Shown here: one piece after another, positions 50,501-64,000 of the stretch | How the letters are laid out: each line of letters starts with the position of its first letter | Position numbering within the stretch: the first letter of the stretch is position 1 | Assembly (NCBI GenBank): GCA_034509425.1 | Contig: JAVTVJ010000121.1 | Location: forward strand, 2,294,001-2,358,000 | Origin: Eopsaltria australis | Lineage: Eukaryota > Chordata > Aves > Passeriformes > Petroicidae | Direction: 5' to 3' | Length of the DNA stretch: 64,000 bases | The notes under the pieces: model-generated | What the model was told of the DNA's origin: nothing | What the model saw: only the letters and a program-made list of their open reading frames with translations | Database searches by the model: none | Position numbers and translations under genes: made by a program

Positions 50501-53500
50501 AATCAATGTAAACTCTCTGAGTAATAGGAGTGCCAGTGCCGCAGGATAATAAAAACCTGGCGCAGAGGCATTGCTTCCATGGAGAAATGTTTGGTTGTTG
50601 CATTAACTAATAACAATAGATGAATTAATCAGTTTGCTTTTCTTCATTGCCAACCTGGTAGACTGTGATTAAGTTCTCTACTGCTGGCCATGTTGAGGGT
50701 TTTATTTTTGTTTTGTTTGCTTATATGTCTATTTTTCTTTTGCCACTACAATCCCCATTCTCTTCTTAGGTCTTCATAGACATCTCCCTGTAAGTGTTAC
50801 ACTTGTTATAAAGAACTGTGTCAGAACAGCCACAGTCTCCCTTGGGAGGCATTTGATCATTCTTTTTATCTAGATCACTTAAAATCTTCAAAGACCAGCT
50901 GTACCTGGGTATTAATGCTCTTTCAGAACCATATGTTTCCCTTCTGCACAAAACCCATGTAAGGGGGACACTTACATAAAAATCTTGCTGCAAATTATTG
51001 CTACTTGCTCCTTCTGTAAAGGATAAAGGATAAGGGACAAGCGGGAGAACACGATTTTAATCTACCCATGGAGGACATAAGAAAGCCTATAGGACATTTA
51101 AACATAGCTAGATTTTCCCCCTCCCTTCCTCAAAGTAATGGTAAACACTGCCTGGAAATAACCCCTGTATTCTCAGCTAAGAAGAAATACAGGCAGTGCT
51201 TTTAGAACCGGGCACAGTTGGTTTTTGCTCAATGTGTTTCTCAGTTACAGAAATCAGAATGTTATATACTGTGCTATCTGTTGCTACAGGCAGCATACAG
51301 ACATATGATGGCTGCCTGATAAAGAAACATTTGATTACACATTTAGCCCACTCTGCAGAAGTTTGAAACATATTTTACACATGGCTTTGGCCCACTGGTT
51401 TCCTCTACTTTTCACAAGCAAATATGCCATCGTTATTAGTAGAGACACAGCAAAACAAAGCCAACATGCAGCAGGCAGCCACAAGAGGATCATTTAAGTT
51501 CAATTTCAAAGTTGTCTGATTTCCTGGCTTTGTTCATCCCTTTAGTATCATTCTCCTATTCTTCATGTGAATTTCCTTAGAACTTTATGAAGTTATTACT
51601 AAATAGGTGAGAGGATATGTATTCCTTCTACAAACAAATGCAAAAAAAGGAAAAATCTTCATAAACCACATGTAAACCTTGTTTGTACAAACAGAGCTCA
51701 ATTGTATGTGTTCCATTAATTATTCAGAAAATTACAGAAAACTGGCATGTGCAAATCAGGTGATGGTGCTTCTCTTTTCTCTGGGTTGAAAAGAGTAAGA
51801 ATAATTATATGTACCACAGTAACTAGCAGTGTCTGGTAAATAGAGTGAAATTATAGAATGAAGAATAATACCTGGGGAGGGGTGAGTTTGCTTCTTGCAG
51901 TTGCTGGCTGTATGTCAAATGCACAGCACAATTTATGAGTAACTTCAGCACTGCTGCTGCTGCAAAAAATGGAAGACAGCATTGTCACGTTGTGTAGGTG
52001 ATACAGGATGAATTTGTTCTTTGTAACACTTGCAACAGACTGAAAGAAAAAATTGGCCTATGATATTGGAGAGGGAAGCATCAAAAAAGAAAGCCCATAG
52101 CAAATTCCGTGAAAATGTCTCAAGATGTCTCAATATTGGGCCTGCAGAAGAATTGAAAAAACAGAATGTCTCTTCAAGGTCTCTTGATTGAAAACAGCAG
52201 GAAATAGTCCTCTCTTGTAGCATCTAGTGAAGGCCAGTTGAATTCAAAGGGCAAGTAGGTGGTTGCTAGACTAAAACATGCTAATGACATTTGGAGAAAC
52301 ACAAACTGAGACAGGAGGTGATAAGATTATGTACTGTAGGTTAGGAGAGGATGTGGAGTCATTTAAAAATAATTCTATACACCAGAGCAGGAATGTTTGT
52401 CACTGGTGCAAGTTAGGTGTGCGAGCAGATGAACATTTTTTGTACAGTAGTATGACAATGCCTTTGTAAGGGAAAACAGTGTCAGTTATTTTGACATTCT
52501 TTGCACTGTAAAAGAGCTATGGCAAAGAAAATGGAAAATGCAATTTCAATCTGAAGATTATATGAAAATTCAGATAACATTTGTAGCCAACTCCCCCAGA
52601 AATTCATCACTCTTGAGGTTGGAGCTATTCACCATTATACTCCTTTAGAGACACTCATATAAGAGATGACAGAAATGCAAATGAGATTCTATGCATTATA
52701 TTTAATTTTATCTTATCATATTCACTTAGAATCTTAGCTGTGACCTTGAATTTGGTTGTATTTGTGATGCAGTTCACCAGAGAGAAGCTGAGCTTCTACA
52801 GCATCAGATTTGTCATGAGATGTCAGATGTCTGGTTCAAGTAGGATGACAAGTAGCTGAGAAATGACATTGGTGCTACCCTAATCTTAAATCCATCAAAA
52901 GAACAAAATTCCTTGCAACCAGAACAGCATCAGGATACTTACGTAGAACTTCTCTTCTTTGCTACTGGACAACTCCATTCCACTGCTATGCTGAATGATT
53001 TTTCTTAGTGTGTTTTCCACCCATTAGAATTTTTTCAGATTTGAGTTGTATAAGAGAATGGAATCTTTTCTTCTGGTGGAATAGCATTATTTTGTCAAAA
53101 CGTACAGAAGTCAGTAGGAATTACATAGATAAATACCTTTGATCAGATGACCAGGTAAAAGGTGCAACACAATGCTGACAGCTGTGCTTTCAGAAGTTGC
53201 AGTAGAAGAGATCATTTAAAAATAATGCCTCTTACTGAGAGATGTGATCATATGAAAATATAGGAAGGCAAGAACAGAGTTTATTTCTGTTTTGTCCACA
53301 GTGTAGATATCACAGTAGTAACACTTCATAAATGCTCAAGACAGATGGTATGTATGTTTTTTGCATAATAAGATAACCAGAAACTTACCTATTGAATGGA
53401 GTGAATCCAATACCACATGATCCACCTTAATCTTTGGCTTCAGGTTCACAGGAAACCTTTCCTCTGAACAGTTGCAGAGCTTGTGATTTATTGCTGCTGT

Positions 53501-56500
53501 CACAGTGATGTGCACAGATCACCACACCAAATGTGTTTTGCAGTGACTACTTGCAAGTGTTGGTATTTTTGCTTTGTTCCCACAAACACTATGTCTTCTG
53601 TCTTCTGCAGAGATCTGTGTTTTCTTTTAGTGTCAGTGTACTCTGGTACACATTCAAACTGTCAGCAATGCAAAACTCTATCTACAGCCACTGTGAGGTC
53701 ACTCACAATAAGTAGAACACCATCACTTTTGGCTACATGAGCAGATAAGAAGCTTAATTTTGTGCTAATTCATTTGAATATTAACTACAGTTTATTTGTA
53801 TTGCTGTGTAGTCACTGCTTAATTCATTCTATTTGCTCGTCACTCAGGCCCTGCAAAGATTTGGAGGACTATCACACCAGATTTGTGTGAGAAATCAGCT
53901 GATTTTCTTTAGAAAAGTTCTCTGGCTTCTGTAGTGTTTGTATCTTTCACTCAGGAGTGAGACCAATGAAGAGGTGCTTTAGCTGCTTGGACAGTTGTCT
54001 GGAAGATAAGTGCAGTGAGTTTAAGAATGTCCTTGATCATTATCCATTAAGCAATGGTCTTTTTTCTGTGTTCTGGTTTTCAAATCTCTGTAGTGTTGCA
54101 GATGGTTCTGAGGAAGATTTTGCACTACAGCAATAAAATGAACAGATTTGCAGAGATGTTCAGGGTGCCAGGAGAGATGTCTATTTATGGCTCTTATATT
54201 TAATCTTCAAAATTTATCCTTTGTGCATTATTAAAAAAACTTTACAGAAAAAAATTGGGTTCTTTAACTAAAAAAACCAAAACACCAGAGCTTTATTTTC
54301 GTTTTTGTTGCATCCTCTCTTGCTACTCCAAAGTCTAGAGAGCCAAAGAATAGCTCCCAAGAAACCACAGTGCTGAGTAAGAAGCAGTCAGTTTCCTAAC
54401 TGCTTGGGTGCTCTTTACGTGCAGATGGTGGGCAAATTGATTAGTTGGCAGGAGAGCAAGTGAGCTCTCAAACCTGCTAGTGTGTAATGAGAAAAAAAAG
54501 TAGTAGGTTAGAGTGAGAGGAGTAATTATCCTGTAACTGTTAACATGGTGCATGCTGCCTTTACAGTAGTGCAGATCACAGCATGACAGATCTCAGGACA
54601 GGTCACCTTCAGGAAATCACTCATGAGAAATACTGTTCCCAAAACTCACCAAAATTTGTGGATTAGACCATGCTATCTGACCCTCACATGGTATAAAATG
54701 ATCACTTCCATGTGACCTTAGTATTTATGCCAGCTGAGTACAACTGACCCCAACATGGTCTTGCTTTTCCTTTCAAAGCTCCAAGAAAACATGTTAAATA
54801 ATTAGAGGCAAACAAAGGGAAAGGACAGAGATCATATTAAAATATAGCTTAGTTTCATATATTTTGCTAGTCTGTTTTTGAAATATGATAAGAAGTAGAA
54901 ATACATCAGTATCAGAGAATACTAATGCAATAACCAATTTTAAATTGGGCAAATAAAATCTTGTCCAACAGTATTGCAGTATTGTACAGGCTTCTGTTTA
55001 TTTAATGTCTGAAAACAAGCAAGGAAAATATTATATAAAATGTTATATAAACTGCCATAACAGCAAAAGATGAGTTAAGTCTATTTATGTTACCAGACAA
55101 AATCTTACAAGTGTATTATTTCTGCTATTCTTTTGCTTAAAACCAAGTGACTGACTCATACCACACCCCACAACTCAAAACATTGTGCTCTTTGCTAAGG
55201 GACAAATGGCAAATTGCTTAATTACCCCCATTTTCTCTTTTGCTATTCATACTTTCCCCAGGATGGAAGGCCTTATGCAATTTGATAGTGTAACATCAGG
55301 AATGCCATAAAGGCAGTTTTATTTTTATACTGGGGCAATTAAAAAAAATTGGTCTACTCACAGCAAATTTGGAGCCAGATCATCTATGCCAAAAGTAGCA
55401 ATAATGCAGTGTATAAAAGAAGCTAGAATTGATTGTGTCTTCTCAGAAGCAGAGGACAGAAATTTGCTTATTTGATAAAAAAAATCTGATTTGTAGCAAG
55501 ATTGTTGATCTGCACATGAGTTTTTATTGTTTATAAATAACTGACTAGAATCCAGAAAAGTCTTGACACTGGTTAGTAAAAGATGAATGTAAATCCCTTA
55601 TGTATTCAATGCAGTAAAAAAAATTCTTGCTCGATATTCAAAATTACCTGTATCTAGAATTATGAGATCTGTTCTTCCTTTTGTAGTAGACAGTCTTGAA
55701 AGAAATCAAAAAGCGTTTGATATTTTTCATTTCCATACACCTAAAAGAATGACATATCTTAAATTTTTTGTCACATTGAAAATATTGGTCCAAAATAATA
55801 TAAAATACTTTTAGTAAAACAAGTTGAATTGGGATACCCAGACATATATTGTCTGAAGTTAGGCTTTCATAAATTGGAACATTTTCAAAACTTGGGCTCA
55901 AGAGTTCCTTTAAGCTGATTTTTATCTCTCACATCTCTTTTTAAAATATATAACCCCCTTCCTTCATACACACATCCTTAACGGGAGAGCTCTATCTCAT
56001 TGGAATGTTACAAGTGCTATCTCTGCTGTTTTCTCAAAATTAAAAATTCAGTGACTAAAAGACCAGATCTCGCAGATTCTTAGCAGCATGAAGAGTTTTT
56101 GTTCTTGAAAATATCCATACTGGATTTCTGAAAGCTTTGCAGATGCACACTGTAACCCAGTACTGGATTTTGAATCTCCAGTAGGATGGGGTGCCATGGC
56201 ACCAGGGCTAGCATCAGCTAATTATTGATGACAGCAGAAGTGACATCTCAGGAACCAGCCCTTCACCCCGCTGGGTTCAAGCTGATTCTTTCACCACGTG
56301 GAGTCCCAGATACTCACAAGAAAAAATTCCCTGCAGCATCAAAGATTTTGCTATTACATTTAGCTATACTTTTAAGTTAGCTTTTCATTTCTTAATTTCC
56401 ACCTGTTAGGCTCCATTTGTGTATCTTAAGTTTTATGATCTATGAGAATGTTATGACAGACAGGTATATAATAACAGTGTAATCATCTGGGAAACAGATC

Positions 56501-59500
56501 TGAAATCTGAATCAAAATTTCACGCAGGTTTCCCTACACTGGAATTACAGGAACAGTTGGGGTATACTAATATTGATAAATACTGAGCACTTAGTTCCTT
56601 CATCTATGTTGTAAAAATCTTGTTTATCACTATTTTATCATTTTTACTCTTTGTTTTCGTTATATCTTTTATTTGGACAGGACAATGAAAAGAGTAACTT
56701 GTAGTCCTTCAATTTTTAAAATTGTTTGTAGTTAGTTTCACTTCTTTTCAGCCCAGAAAAGAGTAATACTTGAACAGTAATAACGTTTCTGAGTTGAATT
56801 TTTTTATTGAAGTTGTGTGTAAAAAAAAATCTGATTCAAGTCAGACTTAGCATGATTTTAAAAACATTTGAATAATTACCATAAACAATATCCCTGTAAT
56901 GAGCTCCACTGACATTTTCTTGTGTTCTTTTCACAGTAGATTATTGTACACTTGCCTCTAATTATAGCAAATCCTATTACATTAATTTTCATTGTACACT
57001 GCTAATCTGATTAAAATATTGTAACGTTAAGAGTCATACACATGATAATGAGAACAGCTTTATACACTCTAATGAGAGCAACTTTATTCTTGAAAGTGAA
57101 AAATGCTTTTCATTTTTGTGATAAGTGTGCAAATACACAACTGGAGATATAAAACAGTCTTCAACTCGGATTATAAACAATTTCAATACATTCAGGACAC
57201 ATCCAGCTAGCCTTCAGATTTATATCTCATGAATGGGGAAACATTCCTATCAGCATTTTATAAAAGATATTAAAGATGCTAAATAAGGCCCTGAATTTAT
57301 AAATTTCATATTTATAATACTGTAAATAAATTACAATTAGACATTTTCATTTATAATATAAAAATAATTTCTAAAATTAGGCATATTTATAAATTTTGGC
57401 AAGAGAAACCCCTTTAATTATAGCAATACTCCCTGTCATTTTGAGCTACTTCTCCTGATGTTTACAGGTACCATGCACAAAACTCACTACTGAACTAAAA
57501 ACAAAATGGGCAAAGTAAGCAAGTAGTTTTCCTAGACAACTGAGTACAGCCAAATGAATTGGTCCTCGTTCCAGATTTTTCACAGTGGTTCTATAACACA
57601 ACTACCACAGCAGTTCAGGCAGCCATATTTCAGCCTGCAATATTCTGAATTTTTGTTTTTCAGAATTTTACACCCTTTCTCCAGGGAACAGTAATTATCC
57701 CCTGCTTTTCACAGTCTTCCATTTTCTTTTAACTGTTCTGTGTTTGGAGGCTTCCCCATTGGACATAGCATCTAAAAATGAAAGCTATTAGCAACTCTAC
57801 ATCCCAAAATCAGAGCAAGGTCTGATCACACCTCACCTCAGAGTTACAGAGCCTCACAGCTCCACCAAGATGCAGTTAGCAAGATTAATGAATTAGGTCT
57901 TTGTGTACTAAGACTGTGATGTGTTGCAGATGGCAGTCTATTCCTTAGAATCTTTTCTGGGAAGCAATGTTACTTACGCTTCTCTCTCTTTTGCCTCTCA
58001 CATTGAAATCGTATGCTTGGTGATTTCTTCCCTCCAGTAGTTTTCTACATGAATAAGCTGTATCAGACAGCACTAATGGAATTCATGCATATGCTTATTT
58101 TTTTCTACATTAAGCTTATTTTATCCTGTGAGAGGGTCATGCTTGTCAGGCATAATGTGATATTTGGATAATTTTGACTTGGGGTGGTTTTTTGGTTTTT
58201 TTTTAAGAGTAAAATCTTAGCATTACAAGCTTGCAAGGAACGGGTATATCTAAAATCACTGGACAGAGGCTGTACAAGTCCACTTTGGTCTAGTCTGAAT
58301 TCCTCACTTTAACAGTATTCTTATTTTTGCAGTAACTTAAATTTTGGTCGTAATACTAAAAAGCTATTCTACATCAGACTTGATAGAACAGCACTAACAC
58401 TATTTGTATGGAAAACCACTTCTAAATGCCCTGACTGTAGTGAAACAGGGATACTTGCTTGCAAGTTTCTTGATTTCTTAATCTAGGAAACCCTTTCTTC
58501 TTGATAATTCGCAGTAAAGCTATTTATTCTGTGAATAAATTCTCTTATGATATTCTCTTCTTCTGAGAAAACAAGGTGAATATTCTTTCCTTCCAAAGCA
58601 AAATTATTTGCCTCTTTTTATTTTGGCAGCTCAAATAAATGATCAGGATGAACAGTTTCAGAAAACGCAAGCTAGTTTTAAATTACTTTGTCAGTTCATT
58701 ACTGTACTCACTTAGACCCACAGTTCTCTGTCTGCAGTCAAGCCAGCCTATCATGAAGATACTTCAAAGAAATGTGAAAAACTTCCCTTTGTGTACGTGG
58801 TCAATTAAAAAAAAGTGCCATAGGAAAATTCCTTCAAGTGTTTTTGTTAATTTTTTGTGATGGTGCTGTATGTATCTCTCTCTATATACATATATAATCT
58901 TCACTTAACATGTATCTAATGGAAAACAGCAGTGATAGACCAGAAAAATCCTTTGCATTATATTCAATAAATACATTAATGTGGGTACAAAGAAGCCCTT
59001 GTAGATCAGAAAAAGACACAGAATTATGTATATTAAATATGGTTAGGAAACATTCAAACACACACTTTGCTTACTTTTGAGGAGAGAGAAAATAACCCCC
59101 AGAGTCATTGCATCTGACAAACTTGCAGGTTCTAAGGAAATGTTCTGCTTTTGACAGATAGGATTCCTCTCTTTTTCCTTCTGGAAAGAAAATGGAAGTT
59201 GTAACAAGTTTACAGATGACAGATTGAAATGGCAAGAAAGTTGTTACAGTAGCTTTAACAGAAATATTTATTAATATTATTACTATAACTGACTACCTAT
59301 ACAAATTCACATTACTAACAACTCCTTCAGAAAAAACCTTCCTTAGTAAATAGGAACATTTTGATTAAATTAGAGATGGAGATCAGTCAACTAATGTCAT
59401 GTTTTAATGTCACTACTGTATTCTATCAGTCTGGAACTCTGCCACTTTACCAACTGAACTGTGTAATAAAAAGTTCTCAAATCATATTAAATACCACAGA

Positions 59501-62500
59501 AGCATAGAAAATGACATGTATCAAGATTTTTTTATCAGTCATTGGGGTAAAAGTCATCAAGGGGAACAGGTTCATCCTAGAAGTAAACAAAATGTTAATT
59601 CTTCAGCATACGTGGTAGCACAGTATTGAGAACTATATGGAACAGATGATGCAATGTTATGAAAAGTGTCTGTTATATGCACAGTACAGCTAAAATTAAG
59701 ACTATCCTAAGATGCAAATAAAGGATGTTATTTAATATTCCATAAAACCAGCGACAAGTTTATTTAACATTTGATTTAATTCTAATAAATTTTGCAAACC
59801 TAAAAATCAATGCAATTGAATGCTTGAAATGTGCCATTAAGGTCTAATCTGCTCTCAAAAGTTGCTGATGCGACCATTACATTACTAATAGAGATGCCAG
59901 TTATTCTTTAAGAATTTTTGTTTTGCTAAACAGTAGCTTATACAAGTTTGCTGAACAAAAGAAGCTACACCAGCAAATAAAAAGTATCTTTGCTTGCTCA
60001 CCAGCACAGCTATTCCAGTTAGAAGTGTTTCTTTTTCCTCACATTCTTGCAGGAAAACATTATCTGAAGTAATTTAAGCACAGCCAAGACTTTTAAAAGT
60101 GCATCTCTATAGTACCTCCAAAGAGTCTGTGAGCAGAGTCAAAACTGACACAGGTGAGAGTTTGAAAAGGATGGCACCTAGTGACAACTGGCACTACAGG
60201 GTTGTGTGATGGGCTGATGATAAGGGAAAACTAGATAAGGTTCTGCAATCCCAGTGACAGGCTTACTGAAATAAAATCTAAAGTCTGCAGGGGTAGATAA
60301 TGCTGCAAAATCTTGCTTTGCACTCCCTGGAATCTCATATATATGCTATCAACATTAAAATGGAAAAAATGAGACGCACAACTTAGGATGAGAATAGCTT
60401 TACACCACAATTACACTTCCTCAGTCTTAGCAGCTGATGGGAGCTCCTGATGTACAAGTGCCCCTCGAAGTTGCAGTGAGTATCTGCTGCTGCTGACAAC
60501 AGCCTAAAATCACCATGGCATGGGCCAAGACTGTCACACACACGGGCATCAAACTCTACCTTCTCAAGCTCCTTCCATCAATTTCCTGGTGTAAACAAAC
60601 ACACAATCATGAGTGGAGTTGTGCCAAGAGCACATCCACTCATGTAGCACTCATATACAACATGGCAACTTGTAACTGTGTGAAAGAGCAGCTCCTCTGA
60701 GCCAACAAGGGTATGGGAAACTCCTTCTGGAGACAGGCTTCAGAAGAGGCCAGGGCATCAGACTGTAAGAAGTAGATTATACAGGTTGTTCTGAGGTAAA
60801 GTCTGCAGCTAGGTTACCTGAGAAAATAAAATTAAGAAATTAGTATGGTTCTAGTTGGTTTTGTACTGAAAAAAAGGCCTATGAAACAGCTATATTAACC
60901 TAATGGGAATTAAATTGTTTTTAAGTCACACTAAGTTCAGAGAGTGTTTCAGCTTTCTGCAGTGAAGGAGAGTGTATTCTGTTAGACAGAACAGGTTTGC
61001 ATGGAGAACAGCAGATAGCATCCAAGAGCCTCTCTTGCACAGATCTCTACCTTAGAAATTTTGGTCTTAGCTCAGCAAACGGGTCCATGCAGGCTTGGGA
61101 GATAACAGTGGGATGTCTGGATCTGGAAGTTGCTGATTGACTCCTGTTAAAAATAGGCTGGAAGGCAAGAAAGACAGGATCTTTTTACTCTTTCAGTATA
61201 TATGTAAAATACTGCTGCTTAAAGCAAGACATTCTGAAAGGCAATATATAATGGAGCCACACTAAGAAGGAACAGGTATGAGAAAAACAGAAATAATGCC
61301 AATTAAAACTAGAGGATAAAATATCTGCATTAATAACTGGTTTTTATCTCTGTAATGCACATCAAGAAGTACAGAAGATTATGCATAAAATGGACATAAG
61401 TTAATTTATTAATAGCAGATGGATAGAATATAATAATTGAAAATTATAGAGCTAAATTTGGAATAACTGTCATTATTTAGCAAATTTAAATAGATTTAGG
61501 AATCCCTATTGAATTAGGAATAGGAATCACATCACAGACTTTTAAAGAAGTTTTGATCATACATCCATGCTCCATTGTAAGTCTTTATACGAGGTACTGT
61601 TGTCACATTCCTTAACTCTTCTGTATATAAGTACTTAAAATAAATTTATGTCCCAAACTCGCTGATGCAAAAGTGAAAAGCAGTATTTTGATATTCTCTA
61701 ATACACAGTTCTTTTACAAAGTAAAAACCTCTGACAGCTTACCTGCTTCTTCCAGGTTTACCAGCTTTCAAATACACTTTGCTTCCCATATCCTTAGATT
61801 GTCTGATCTACAAAATTTGCACCACTACAACAGATTAAGACTAGATTTTTTTGGAAGAATTTCTATGGGAGATGTATTTTTCTAACTGACAGATGTAACA
61901 TTCAAATATTTAATAACAACAAATAACAAATATTTAAGCTAATACAGTCTCATCATTCTTTTAGTCAGCCCTTCATACTATTTTAAGGTGTATATTATTT
62001 TCTTACTAGTATTGTACAAATGTAAATGACTACTTCAATTACAGTGTCACTAGTATTCTGTTAATATTGCCGAGATCAAAATCCAGCCCACACTTACTCT
62101 CTTATAACATGTGTGGGCAACAAGAGTTTTTTCAGCCTGCTGATGATGACTAGATACACAGAACTGTGTTCAAACGAACAGCATTGTGTTCGTTTTACGG
62201 TTCTTGGTTTTAAGGCAAAAAAGATCTCTACAGGTTTTCAAACTGAGCTGAGATACTGTGTATATAAGATATATACTTCCCAGTCAGTATACTAAGAGCA
62301 TTGTTTAAGTACAACAATTAATGCCACCTCCTTAATCTTCCTAATCATTTCAAGTTAGCTATCCCTCATTGCTTGTAATGCCTGAGCTCTCCAAAGTCAA
62401 AGAACCCATTAACAGTATCTTGAGAGCTGGAGTTGTACACGCTCATACTGGACATCAAGGTGCCATTTGAATTTTTTAAAGCATTTGTGACACAGAATTT

Positions 62501-63359
62501 CAGGACTTCTGTGCACATCAGATTTCTTGGCTGAAAATGCAAGGCCATGGAACTCATTAACTACAGCAATGCAAATATTGTGTTTCTAATTAAAATCTGT
62601 TGTGCTTGTTAAGTATTGCATTTATCTTCTCTGCTTCCTGTGCAGTGAACAGGCCTAGGCAGAACGAAGCTTACTGCAGTCTTGAGGTATATATTATGTG
62701 TTCACACACAAAAGAATCACTGAAATGCTCATCTCTGAGCCATAAAGTGACAATATTTTTCACATTATTTCTTCCTAGCTGACAGTGCCACTTTAGGACC
62801 TCAACTCCGGGTATGGATTACAGCTCATACTATTCACATTATAGCAGCTTAATGAAAAGTTGTCACTTCAGCATGGATTTGTTCTTATCTGCACTCTGCA
62901 AAATATCTATCTACATCTTAAACAGGGTATCCCAGGCCAAAGTATTTCCCATCACCACTGATCAATGTGTCCAGCTAGGTGCTGCCCTTCACTTCAGGGA
63001 TGTTTGCACTGAGGGTCTCTGATTGTGCTGTAGCAGGTGTCAGACCTTATTCCAAATGCACTTCTCATACACCACTGTCTTCTGCTACTGTTAGTGCTGA
63101 GCTTGAGGAGGAAGGCACAGAACAGATTAAAGCCATGACAACTGTGTCACACCTGAGGCCATGACACAGTTACGTGTTCAGCTATTTGTGCTTAAGCACC
63201 CAGAAGGTGGGCACCCCTCTAAAATCATTTAATACTTTTAGTTTGGCTTTATCACCATATGATTCTCAAGCACATTTCAGTTGCTTTCCTCACATGGAAA
63301 CAAAATAATAAAAAAGGGGTTGCCTTCCTGTTCCCTATGGCCTCACCAGGGTTTTTAGG
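47536..63359. other. 15.8-kb gene desert
   Basis: AT-rich single-copy-looking sequence. I read both strands for exons, tRNA-like elements and CR1 blocks and found none I could support. It could be intergenic regulatory DNA or a long intron of the gene that starts in the right-hand CpG island. Open frames of 60-90 codons are scattered at chance-like density. Confidence 0.6.
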
Positions 63360-64000
63360 TGCGACTGCCCGTGCAGGTGCTCAGGGTGGCTCCTGTGGTC
63401 CCGCGGCGGAAGCCGCCTTCCAGCCGCCCTTCCTGAGGGGGACTTGGCAGGATGCGCTGTCCCACCGGCACCAAACGTTCGCCTCACCGCTGCTGCCGCC
63501 CTCATCCTCAGCTCACCCGTACCTATCCTCGCCTCGCCTCACCCCACCCTCCCGCTGACCTTCCCCCTCACGGGGCCGCCCCGGCAGGCGCTGAGGCGTT
63601 TGCCCCGGAGCTCGGTTATCGCGACCCCACGGCCGACCCTGTTAGCCGGGAGGGCGATTAAAATATCATGGGGCTGCTCTAGGCGCTAATGGGATTAGCG
63701 GCGAGGCCGGCGAGGCGCGGGCAGCGCTGCGGCCATGGCGCGCCTCTGATGGCGGGAGGGCAGCGCGGCGGCTGCGCCTCATGGGCGGGGGCGGGATACC
63801 CCAGGTAACCGGGGAGGGCAGCGGGCCGGGAGCGCCCCGGCGGCGGGCAGCGATGGTGGGGAAGGCCTGCTCGCCCCGGGGGCGAGGGGAGGCGGCGGTC
63901 GGCCAGAGATAGCCCAGGTGAGGAGAAGGCGAAGCGGGGGGCCTGGTCGGGGGCGGGGAGCGCGGCGCGGTGGGAGCGCGGCGGGGGAGAGGGAGGCGCG
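63360..64000. promoter_or_regulatory. CpG island at the right edge, probable promoter of an unseen gene
   Basis: GC and CpG density rise sharply from about 63360 to the window end. On the plus strand, CCCCAG|gtaacc at 63804/63805 and CCCAG|gtgagg at 63917/63918 look like first-exon donors. The ATG-initiated frame at 63853 stops at TAG within 20 codons, so exon 1 would be non-coding if the gene runs rightward. Donor-like sites on the minus strand also exist, so direction is unresolved. Confidence 0.65.
63684..63700. promoter_or_regulatory. P3-type homeodomain palindrome in the CpG island
   Basis: CGCTAAT-GGG-ATTAGCG is a perfect inverted repeat with 7-base arms and a 3-base centre. Its core TAATGGGATTA fits the TAAT-N3-ATTA site bound by paired-class homeodomain dimers, with a GGATTA half preferred by Lys50 factors such as OTX, PITX or GSC. 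Confidence 0.5.

Noticed and set aside
63259..63689. Open frames entering the right-hand CpG island
   Set aside because: They start in AT-rich flank, turn Pro/Ala/Arg-rich with GC content and have no domain; the real first exon appears non-coding or beyond the window.

Overview
This window is vertebrate nuclear DNA, almost certainly from a bird and probably a songbird (passerine). The genes are split into small exons with GT-AG introns and start in CpG islands. The dispersed repeats are CR1 LINE fragments, the dominant bird retrotransposon. A tRNA-Ile-derived SINE with a CR1 tail lies at 40041-40184; as I recall it, this TguSINE1-like family is restricted to passerines. The proteins match their vertebrate orthologs closely in length and motifs.

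The left half holds three genes in a row on the minus strand, and every coding exon could be joined in phase. ADAL (10 exons, 9356 down to 2197, 353 aa) is an N6-methyl-AMP deaminase. TM2D3 (6 exons, 14217 down to 10524, 253 aa) is a secreted-pathway membrane protein with a TM2 domain. TARS3, also called TARSL2 (19 exons, 29711 down to 15732, 792 aa), is a cytosolic threonyl-tRNA synthetase paralog. Each starts in its own CpG island, so they are separate transcription units and no shared pathway is implied.

Divergent from TARS3, on the plus strand, is a compact gene that I do not recognise by name (33139-36934). Its first coding exon encodes a caspase-recruitment domain (CARD), and two short exons add a tail with no known domain. 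A poly(A) signal follows the stop. The product is a 176-residue CARD-only protein, and it is the most interesting object in the window.

From about 37 kb to 63.3 kb there is an AT-rich gene desert in which I find no convincing exon. It contains the SINE, CR1-type LINE fragments, microsatellites and one RFX-like X-box. The right edge (about 63360-64000) enters a strong CpG island, probably the promoter of a further gene outside the window. It contains a palindromic homeodomain P3-type site. All splice junctions were read by eye from GT/AG signals, phase and remembered family sequences; no alignment or transcript data were available.
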